The notes under the pieces are model-generated. The model ran no database searches, was not told the DNA's origin, and saw only the letters and a list, made by a program, of their open reading frames with translations. The position numbers and the translations under genes are program-made. Positions 52,662 through 59,971 of a stretch of 64,000 nt of DNA are shown here, piece after piece (within the stretch, counting starts at the first letter, position 1; every line of letters begins with the position of its first letter). The stretch covers positions 74,096-138,095 of the forward strand of contig CAJTZL010000002.1 of the NCBI GenBank assembly GCA_910583695.1, given 5' to 3'. Source of the stretch: an uncultured Oscillibacter sp. (GTDB lineage: Bacteria; Bacillota; Clostridia; Oscillospirales; Oscillospiraceae).

Positions 52662-53462
52662 TCAGCCTCTGGACTTGCCGCCGGAGATATCGATGGTAGT
52701 GCCGGTAATATAGCTTGCCCGGTCGGAGACCAGGTAGGTTACCAGGTCGGCCACCTCGTCCAGCTTGCCGTCCCGGCCCAGGGGAATCACCTTGGTGTAA
52801 TCGGTGGACAGATCTTCGACCTTGCAGCCCCGGGTGTAGGCCAGGGCCTCGTTATAGGCGGGGCTGCGCAGGCCGGTGGGCTCCAAAATGCCCGGCGCGA
52901 CAGCGGCAACCCGGATGTTGTACTTGCCCAATTCCTTGGCCCGGGAACGGGTAAGGCTGTCCGCTGCGCCGTTGGTGGCGGAGTAGACGGACTGGCCCTG
53001 AGAACCCTCCTTGCCCGACTCGGAGGACATGTTGACCACGACGCCGCCTCCCTGCTTCAACATCTGCCGGACACAGGCCTGGGTGCACAGGAACATGCCC
53101 TTTACGTTGATGTCAAACATCTTGTCGTAGGATTCCTCGTTCAGCTCAAACTCCGGCCGCTGGCCGGTGACGTCCACCAGAAGGCGGGGCAGGTTGATCC
53201 CGGCGACATTGACCAGCGCGTCGATCCTCCCGTATTTTTTCACGACCGCGTCCGCCATAGCCTTGACGTCTTCCAGCCGGGTCACGTCACATTTGACGCA
53301 CCAGGCGCCGTCCTGTTCCTCGCCGGTGGTTACGCTCAGGTCCGCGATGACTGCCCTCGCTCCCGCCGCCGCCAGCGTCTGCACCGTGTGCTTGCCGATG
53401 CCTGACGCGCCGCCGGTGACGATGACCACACGGTCCTCCAGATTCAGCCAGCCTTTTTCCAT
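52662..53462 (-). CDS. srlD: Sorbitol-6-phosphate 2-dehydrogenase, SDR family
   Basis: NAD-dependent oxidation of sorbitol 6-phosphate to fructose 6-phosphate. It has 266 residues. Rossmann loop VTGGASGIGKHT, NVAGINLPR, catalytic Ser in NMSSESG, and C-terminal RASYITGTTIDISGGKSRG as in Clostridial and lactic sorbitol-6-P dehydrogenases. Odd point: the catalytic YxxxK reads YSATN, with Asn where Lys is expected; the codon is AAC. Activity may be altered, or this subgroup may use another residue. It is the first gene of the operon, RBS AGGAGGA. Confidence 0.88.
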   Translation of the reverse strand: MEKGWLNLEDRVVIVTGGASGIGKHTVQTLAAAGARAVIADLSVTTGEEQDGAWCVKCDVTRLEDVKAMADAVVKKYGRIDALVNVAGINLPRLLVDVTGQRPEFELNEESYDKMFDINVKGMFLCTQACVRQMLKQGGGVVVNMSSESGKEGSQGQSVYSATNGAADSLTRSRAKELGKYNIRVAAVAPGILEPTGLRSPAYNEALAYTRGCKVEDLSTDYTKVIPLGRDGKLDEVADLVTYLVSDRASYITGTTIDISGGKSRG

Positions 53463-53904
53463 GATGCGTTTCCTCCTGTTTTCCGCGCCTTGCCCGGCGC
53501 TTTTGATGGGTTCATCTTAGAGGAAAAACATCGTCGTTTTAATACGGCTTTTTTTCGGAGTTTGGAAATACGTTTTCGCGTCTTTTTTCATCCACGAGGA
53601 AAAACGTTGGCTGAATTGTGATGATTTTATAATTTACAGCCCTTCTTTTTGTGCGATATATCTAGCTAGTACTGCATGAGCGAATGCTTATGCATGAGCG
53701 AACACGTTTTTTCGACAAAAAGCCCTGCGCTTTGCTTTATTAAAGCGCAGGGAACGTTAATTGTCAAGATTGTTCTGTAAAACCAATCCAGCTCTATATA
53801 TTTTTAAGGTTTTGAGCTGGTTGTATTTCAAACTTCAATATGGTATACCGAGATTAAAAGTAGCGTTTATTAGAAATCAACGTCTGCCTTGGAAGGAGGC
53901 CTGT
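53463..53904. other. Intergenic region upstream of the sorbitol operon
   Basis: No gene seen. It must hold the sorbitol-operon promoter; only weak minus-strand boxes (TTTCCA-N18-TATTAA near 53545) are visible. The stem CCCTGCGCTTT/AAAGCGCAGGG (53723-53752), followed by T5 on the minus strand, is an intrinsic-terminator hairpin with no minus-strand gene ending there. A short GCATGAGCGAA repeat occurs at 53674 and 53691. Confidence 0.6.
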
Positions 53905-54555
53905 ATGAATAAAATTTATACTCTGCCTGAGATTCGATCGCTCCTTACCCCTGTTTTTGCCTGCTATGGAGTCCGATGCGCCGTCCTGTTCAGCTCGCAC
54001 GCAAAGGGGGGCACCACTGAACACAGCGATACCGATATCCTTTCGATGCAGATTGGTGAGATGGCAAAAACGGTTCTCAGCAATGGCGCAAAAGTGCAGA
54101 TTCCCTCCACTCCTTGGCAGCTGCTTTACGGTATGCGAAACCGCATTATACATGGATATGCCAACGTCCATATACAAATCTTGTGGGTTATTGCGACAGA
54201 GGATATTCCCAAGCTGAATGCCGTCCTTAACGAGAGCTTTGAACGGGCCAGCGAATTGCTTGGGTATTCTGAGATGTGGAGACCGACTTTCGCTGACTAC
54301 TATTTGACTACTGTTTTGAGAAATAGGCAAAAACCAGCGGAGTCCTTGCACCGCAAGGACTCCGCTAGTTTGTCGATTTGTTCTGAAATTTGTGCAGGAT
54401 TGCTGAAAGCACTGCGAATACAGGGGCTTTACTTTGTATGTCAGAAAACTCCGACTAGTAGCCCAAATCCGACCAAGCTATCGGCTGCAAACTCTTGTCC
54501 CACAATAGCGTTGCACCAATTCATGCATAGTCTCGCCAGTATCTGCAAGCATTAA
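53905..54555 (+). pseudogene. Chimeric MNT/HEPN toxin-antitoxin remnant
   Basis: The ORF starts after AAGGAGG. Residues 1-45 are the N-terminus of an MNT nucleotidyltransferase antitoxin (VLFSSHAKGGTTEHSDTDI; canonical GSxARG-x-SDxDL). It then continues in frame, without the rest of that domain, into the C-terminal half of a HEPN (HepT/DUF86) toxin: QIGEMAKTV, GMRNRIIHGYANVHIQILW, with the RxxxxH RNase motif. An internal deletion has evidently fused mntA to hepT. After about 54250 the frame runs through the arm-repeat and attachment region and is not meaningful. Confidence 0.75.
54295..54456 (+). repeat. Internal attachment-type junction (arm repeat, hairpin, core)
   Basis: Arm-like repeat (54295-54317), a perfect 14-bp hairpin AGCGGAGTCCTTGC/GCAAGGACTCCGCT (54336-54366), about 80 bp similar to the right end of the window, then the core ACTCCGACT (54448-54456). 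The same order occurs at 63793-63954. Sequence after the core is not tRNA-like, so this reads as the border between two tandem elements. Confidence 0.7.
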
Positions 54556-54568
54556 AGAGCTCAAACAA

Positions 54569-54603
54569 AAATTCCGCCGATTTTGCTCAAATCGGCGGAA
54601 TTT
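54569..54603 (-). terminator. Terminator of the recQ-DRT1 operon
   Basis: A perfect 15-bp stem AAATTCCGCCGATTT/AAATCGGCGGAATTT with a five-base loop and T5 on the minus strand, about 100 bp after the reverse-transcriptase stop. Confidence 0.85.
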
Positions 54604-54700
54604 GTGAATAGACAATTGGGAACCTTTATTGAGCGAGATAACATAGATGCTTGAGGAATCTTCCACACAGCGGATGCCTACGGTCACGATTGTCCATCCG

Positions 54701-57700
54701 TCACTTGAACAGCTGGTTCTGCCGTTTCTTCTGGATAATACCGTCGGGGTCCATACCGGGCGGAGAGGGCTTAAATCTCCGGTCCCGCTTTTGAAGAGGA
54801 TACTCAAGCATTTGGAAATCCCGAAGCGCTTTGATGTCAATGACTTCAATCAGTGCATATGCATTGAGGCCGCCTTTGGTTCGGATAATATCCTTGGAAA
54901 CAGAATCTCTGGGGGCTACAATGCGGCTGTCGCCATAGTCGGAGGAATTGGCCTGGATGCAGTAGCAATGCAGATCCCGGGACAGCGATTCAATGATGTT
55001 GCTGTAATACGGGATGTCCTTGTTCCATTCCACCGCCACAACCATGTCGGCGTATTTCTGAAAAAGCCCTCTGTCATGGATAGAGGATAATTCAAAGCAG
55101 CAGTATACCGGAAACCAGATATTGTGCCAGCCAAACAATTGGTATGTATTACCCTCTTTGAAGGTATACCTTCTTCCGGCAATATGCTCTTTTTCCCTGG
55201 GAGAATAGGCCACTTTGTTGTGATAGGATACGCTGGCAAAAGAATACTGACCGCACTGATACGGCAGGATCGTGACCGTCAGGTTGTAGACAAGTCCCCG
55301 GCTCTTTGCCGTTTGGTCCCGAACTGCAAAATGCTCGATTCCCGTGACCAGAGTCAAGTGATTATTCGCACACAGCCGCGTCACCACTGGAATCCACTCA
55401 AAGGGCAAAAAGTTTTCCGGCAGTACAAGCATGTCCGCTTTTTCCCGAATAGCCTCATCAAAAATCCGCGCAAACTCCTCGTAACGTTCGTATTTGCGGT
55501 TGGGGCGCCCATCCAAAGCGCGTTGAAAGTTAGATTCTGACAATCTCGCGCTGCCCACGGCGACCCGCAATTCATCCTTTGTCGCGCGGTCGTCACAGGC
55601 AACCTTTGTATAAAACAGTTTCCGACTGTCTGTCTCGTCTATGGTTCCGCATTTGACCCGCTCCATGTGAGTTATGCTCTGTCCTTGCCAATCGGACCAG
55701 GGATAATTTTTGTCAGCAAAACACCGGTCAATTAGTTCCTGGTGCACAAGAGGATCAAAATCCTCCTCATTTTCCATCAGCATCTTACAGATCAGGACAA
55801 ACGACAGCTCCTGGGGCGTGACCATATACGGGTAATACGCATAGCCTGCACGGTCATATACCCAAGACATGTCCAACATTTTCAGCATCTCGTCCAAGCG
55901 CCCCAGATGAATTTCACTGTCATTTTCCAGATTTTTCAGCACACAATCGATGGGAAGCGGGAGAAGATATTTATTCACCATCCTGGTATTGCAATACGCC
56001 CGCTTAGCGCTTTTTATGGCTGCCGCGTCAAATCCCGCCAGAATTGCGGGGCTGAACCGCTTATCCGCGCGCAGAATATCAGCCGCCTCGCAGAGCATTT
56101 CCAGCTTTCGGTCGAGTTCCTTATCCCATACGACTGCTGCTGTGCGCTGCAGCGCAGAGAGAAATACTCGCAGCAGCGCATCATGGGTTTTGACCCCGGC
56201 GCGGCACATGCCCACTGGCACCTGATACTCCTTCAACGCTTCTATAATCCGCACGGCTAATTTCGTGTACAGGTCATAGCGGTCATTCAAAATCAGGATC
56301 TCAAACAGCCTCTCCCATACACTGTAATTTGATATCAGCGTCCTCTTATCCAGGATGAGCATCAAATCCTTTTCAAACTGATTTTCCTCTTTGCTCTCAA
56401 TCATTCCGCTGACTTTCCGGTATTTTCCAAGGAACTTTGACAGGGCGAATTTATCCAGTTCAATCCCGGTAATCCCGCGGAACTTATTGATGCTCTCTTC
56501 ACTGCGTAGGTCAAAAATTTCGCTGTAATTATGGTATTTTAGAATGGAGTCCATGTCGGGCAGCAGTCTAAACTCACTGGCATTCCGTGCAATTTTTGTC
56601 TTAAAGCACTCCAACAGCGCCCTTGTCGATCCAGACTGAAAGTAGAATAGTTTTACTTTTTTGCTCTGCACCTCTATGACGCTTTCACTGCACCGCAATA
56701 TGTCTGAACAAATCCGGTAAACCGTCGACGAAGGCTCGTCGGCTGTGAAGATACCTTTTTCAACTAACTTTTTCCGCATTACATCATCAGCGCTCAAGCA
56801 CTCAGTCAGCGCTTTTTGATGGGCCTTCTTGTAAAGCGGATCGTTTTTCTCCACCTTATCGACAATGATAATGTCATCGACATATCGCCCATAATAGACT
56901 GGATTCCACCGTTCGATGACCGCATCATCAAAGGCAGTCAGGGCCCAGTTCGCAAGAATATTAGATGGCAGGAAGCCGATGGGGAGTACATTCCGCTGGC
57001 CAACACTCAGCGGCGAAGACTCCCCGATCGTCTCTCGAAGAGCGAGGGAATACCGGCAGATCGCTTTAAAAACGAAGTTATTGAGCCTGGCATACCAAGG
57101 CTGTCCATCCTCAACGCAGTCAAGGAACATGCGAAAATGATCTTCTTCCAGATGGACACTGTAATAAAAGCTCTTAAAGTCCAGCATCAGAATCATGGCG
57201 TCCTGCAAATCGTCTAATCGCTCTTTTGCCTTTTCCAGGCCGTAATCCCGCCAGCTCTCATACTGGGTAAAATAGGGTTTAAACAATGCCGGCGAGCCAG
57301 TGATGTCACCGCTGTCCCTATTAAACAATGTCTTCCTCAGGCGGTTGCCGTAGGAATGCTCATACATGCCATTAGGGCCGTCCTCACCCCGATTTTTGTC
57401 CAGCGCCGCGCCGATGAATAAAATCCATAGGGTCCCCAAAATATGCCCTTCTATCGGAAGATCAATGAAATACTGGGGCTGTTCCAGTTCAATTGGGATA
57501 TTATCCGCATTGAAAATAACCGTGTCATCCGGCTGGGACTTCAGCTTTTTGGGATAGAGCAGCACACCCACTTGGCTCAGGACTGTCTCCTCATACAGTT
57601 CCCAATCCGCTCCGCTCATCAATGCGCGGCAGAGTTCCCCAAGCTTTTCCTCAATATTCTCCTGTTCGAACAATACCACCCGGTCACGCAAAGGCAGCTG

Positions 57701-57769
57701 AGTTTTATCAAAATATAAATTGGCCTTAAACTTCTTGTACGCGATTTTAACCCAGTCCAGATTCTCCAT
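54701..57769 (-). CDS. Reverse transcriptase-nitrilase fusion, defence-associated RT type 1 (DRT1, UG1-like)
   Basis: A 1022-residue protein. The N-terminal RT domain (about 70-390) has the first catalytic Asp in MILMLDFKSFYYSV, the GFLPSNILANWAL motif and the active-site YGRYVDDIIIVDKV (about residues 292-305). A helical middle region (about 420-720) follows. The C-terminal nitrilase-like domain (about 735-975) keeps a plausible Glu-Lys-Cys triad: MLVLPENFLPF, SPREKEH and FPVYCCFELSS. This order defines DRT type 1 anti-phage reverse transcriptases, which protect through RT and nitrilase activity in an unclear way. I start at the second ATG because GGGAGG lies nine bases before it; the start overlaps the recQ 3' end by 23 bp. 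No retron msr-msd or intron is seen. Confidence 0.9.
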   Translation of the reverse strand: MENLDWVKIAYKKFKANLYFDKTQLPLRDRVVLFEQENIEEKLGELCRALMSGADWELYEETVLSQVGVLLYPKKLKSQPDDTVIFNADNIPIELEQPQYFIDLPIEGHILGTLWILFIGAALDKNRGEDGPNGMYEHSYGNRLRKTLFNRDSGDITGSPALFKPYFTQYESWRDYGLEKAKERLDDLQDAMILMLDFKSFYYSVHLEEDHFRMFLDCVEDGQPWYARLNNFVFKAICRYSLALRETIGESSPLSVGQRNVLPIGFLPSNILANWALTAFDDAVIERWNPVYYGRYVDDIIIVDKVEKNDPLYKKAHQKALTECLSADDVMRKKLVEKGIFTADEPSSTVYRICSDILRCSESVIEVQSKKVKLFYFQSGSTRALLECFKTKIARNASEFRLLPDMDSILKYHNYSEIFDLRSEESINKFRGITGIELDKFALSKFLGKYRKVSGMIESKEENQFEKDLMLILDKRTLISNYSVWERLFEILILNDRYDLYTKLAVRIIEALKEYQVPVGMCRAGVKTHDALLRVFLSALQRTAAVVWDKELDRKLEMLCEAADILRADKRFSPAILAGFDAAAIKSAKRAYCNTRMVNKYLLPLPIDCVLKNLENDSEIHLGRLDEMLKMLDMSWVYDRAGYAYYPYMVTPQELSFVLICKMLMENEEDFDPLVHQELIDRCFADKNYPWSDWQGQSITHMERVKCGTIDETDSRKLFYTKVACDDRATKDELRVAVGSARLSESNFQRALDGRPNRKYERYEEFARIFDEAIREKADMLVLPENFLPFEWIPVVTRLCANNHLTLVTGIEHFAVRDQTAKSRGLVYNLTVTILPYQCGQYSFASVSYHNKVAYSPREKEHIAGRRYTFKEGNTYQLFGWHNIWFPVYCCFELSSIHDRGLFQKYADMVVAVEWNKDIPYYSNIIESLSRDLHCYCIQANSSDYGDSRIVAPRDSVSKDIIRTKGGLNAYALIEVIDIKALRDFQMLEYPLQKRDRRFKPSPPGMDPDGIIQKKRQNQLFK

Positions 57770-59615
57770 CGTTTCCATCCTCCCGCACTCTTTTGATCTC
57801 TTTCAGGAACATCTCGCTATATCGTTCTGCCTTGTATTTGCCCACGCCGGATACTTCCAAAAATGCTTCCATGGTGTCCGGCGCCCTTGCGGCCATATCT
57901 CGAAGCACGGCATTAGAAAAGACGATATACGCCGGAACGCCCTCCTCTTTCGCGATTTGGGAGCGGAGGACCTTCATCGCCGCAAACAGGCCCTCATCCG
58001 TCCTGAGGCTCTCCTCTTTCTCCTGGCGACCTGCTCTCTTGTTCTCTGCGGCATCCGCCTGCCCGCGTACACGCATCTTTACTTCTTCTCCCCGAAACAG
58101 CACCTCGCCGGCCCGTTCCGCCAGCTGGATTCCTCCATGTACGGAGTTTGTCCGTAAATATCCCTGTCCCTCCAAACACTCCAGAATTTTCCGGATTTCT
58201 TCCCGGGGAACACCCCGCATCAGCCCGTAGGTCGGAAGTGTATCAAGTCCCAGAGAGCGGATGCGTTTGTCCGCGTTTCCGAGGAGTACGCGCGTCACGC
58301 CAGCTGCGCCCAGTGAATAGCCAAGGTAATCACAAATACGCCGGACACAAGACAAGATCATTCGGGCCTGTGTTGTAATATCCACCTCTTGAAATGGCCC
58401 TTCACAATTTCCGCAGTTCCCGCAGGTTTCCGGGTGCGCCTGTCCAAAATAGCTAAGAATATGCCCCCGTAAACACGCAGAGGTTTTGCAGTAGCCAATC
58501 ATTTTATCCAGCCGCCCAAGCTCCCGCTCTGTCACAAGCCGCCGCTCCGCCTCAGAAAGCAACTCGTTTTCCTGGTGAATCTGTATCAAGTATTTTGCTG
58601 TCAGGATATCCTTGGCGGAGTATAGCAGGATACAGTCGGCGGGCGTTCCGTCTCTGCCTGCGCGCCCGGCCTCTTGGTAATAAGCCTCTATGCTCTGTGG
58701 CATATTATAATGGACCACATAGGACACGTTGGATTTGTCAATTCCCATCCCAAAAGCGTTTGTCGCCACCATCACGCCGCAGCGGTCATAGATGAAATCC
58801 TCCTGGTTGGCGCGCCGTTCCTCTTCCGACAGTCCCGCATGATACCGGATTGCCGCAATGTCCGCATCTTGCAGCATTTGGCACACCGCCTCCACCTCCT
58901 TGCGGGTAGAGCAGTACACAATGCCGCTTTTCCCCTGCCTAGCCGCGACAAACTTCAGCAGCGCGGCGGGCTTGTTTTTGGAGTTACGCACTTCAAAGTA
59001 CAGATTGGGACGGTCAAATCCGGTAGTGATACGCAGCGGGTCTCGCAGTCCCAGGATTTGTTCCACGTCCTGCCGTACCTCCAAGGTGGCGGTGGCGGTA
59101 AACGCAGAAACCACCGGCCGTTCGTCCAGCCGACGGAGAAACTCTGTAATCCGCAGATAACTGGGCCGAAAATCCTGACCCCACTGGGAAATGCAGTGGG
59201 CCTCGTCAACAGCAATCATGGATATTTTGACTGCCCGAACAGACATCAGGAACCCCTCTGTCAGCAACCGTTCCGGAGCAATGTAAACTATCTTATACTC
59301 GCCAGCCGCGAGTCTCTGGTAGACCATCTGAATCTGCCTGGGAGATAAGGAGCTATTGATATACGCAGCCGGTACACCAGCATTTTTGAGTGCCATGACC
59401 TGATCTTTCATTAACGAAATCAGCGGAGAAACGACAAAGGTAACGCCCTCCATTATAATCGCCGGAATTTGATAACAAAGACTCTTTCCGCCTCCGGTAG
59501 GCATTACGCCGAAGACATCCTGGCCGGCCAGCTGCGCGTCGATCAACGCCTCCTGACCGCTTCGAAAGGACGTGTATCCAAAGTATTGGTTTAATACCTC
59601 ATATTTTCGTTCCAT
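57747..59615 (-). CDS. recQ: ATP-dependent DNA helicase RecQ
   Basis: A 3'-5' helicase, 622 residues from MERKYEVLNQYFGY (a start ten codons upstream is possible). Helicase motifs: MPTGGGKSLCYQIP (Walker A, about 46), VDEAHCISQWGQDFRPSY, SAFTATAT, QEAGRAGRDG. The RQC zinc site has ACLRGHIL and CGNCGNC; the HRDC domain is C-terminal (LEVSGVGKYKAERYSEMF). Full domain set, like chromosomal RecQ, but here co-transcribed and overlapping with the DRT1 gene on an accessory element, suggesting a role in that defence system. This association is inference. Confidence 0.93.
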   Translation of the reverse strand: MERKYEVLNQYFGYTSFRSGQEALIDAQLAGQDVFGVMPTGGGKSLCYQIPAIIMEGVTFVVSPLISLMKDQVMALKNAGVPAAYINSSLSPRQIQMVYQRLAAGEYKIVYIAPERLLTEGFLMSVRAVKISMIAVDEAHCISQWGQDFRPSYLRITEFLRRLDERPVVSAFTATATLEVRQDVEQILGLRDPLRITTGFDRPNLYFEVRNSKNKPAALLKFVAARQGKSGIVYCSTRKEVEAVCQMLQDADIAAIRYHAGLSEEERRANQEDFIYDRCGVMVATNAFGMGIDKSNVSYVVHYNMPQSIEAYYQEAGRAGRDGTPADCILLYSAKDILTAKYLIQIHQENELLSEAERRLVTERELGRLDKMIGYCKTSACLRGHILSYFGQAHPETCGNCGNCEGPFQEVDITTQARMILSCVRRICDYLGYSLGAAGVTRVLLGNADKRIRSLGLDTLPTYGLMRGVPREEIRKILECLEGQGYLRTNSVHGGIQLAERAGEVLFRGEEVKMRVRGQADAAENKRAGRQEKEESLRTDEGLFAAMKVLRSQIAKEEGVPAYIVFSNAVLRDMAARAPDTMEAFLEVSGVGKYKAERYSEMFLKEIKRVREDGNDGESGLG

Positions 59616-59668
59616 CTGTACACAAACCTTTCCGTCAATGAACATTTGCCCTGGAAATCATGCGACTT

Positions 59669-59697
59669 ATTATATCTCAATCAAGAACACGGCACAA
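59669..59697 (-). promoter_or_regulatory. Promoter of recQ-DRT1
   Basis: On the minus strand TTGTGC (59692-59697), 17 bp, TATAAT (59669-59674). Confidence 0.6.
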
Positions 59698-59845
59698 GAG
59701 TGTTTTGCCTGAATTTGAGAGACCGGTGGCATCACAACGACTTGCCTCATTCCCAATAAATCTTAGAAGCTGTGCCAATAGCCGCCGCACACATTTTGGC
59801 GGAAAATTTCCCACCTGGACTGCGCCTGTACTTTTCTTCATTTCA

Positions 59846-59908
59846 AAAGAAACCCTCGACCTGCTATCCTACCGTTCCTCTTTAGGGCAGCGCTTAAAAC
59901 AGATTTCT
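59846..59908 (+). pseudogene. Remnant of a RelA/SpoT-like gene (N-terminus)
   Basis: One frame reads KETLDLLSYRSSLGQRLKQI, matching RETLDMLSFRSTLGQSLKQI at the start of the intact gene at 62944 (about 16 of 20 identical). Flanking sequence does not match. It is a decayed copy of the 5' end, lying in the 356-bp gap between recQ and the primase-helicase, which otherwise holds only the recQ promoter. Confidence 0.65.
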
Positions 59909-59971
59909 GCTATGCAACATTCTCATAATATGGTATCATGACAACAGATTTGTACGCAGGGGTGAGAATCG

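Noticed and set aside
54478..54849. A 123-codon minus-strand frame over the terminator after the reverse transcriptase
   Set aside because: It runs through the terminator hairpin and the 3' end of the real gene in another frame.
54701..57769. Group II intron or retron reverse transcriptase
   Set aside because: No intron RNA domains or maturase part and no msr-msd-like repeat; the C-terminal nitrilase domain identifies DRT type 1.
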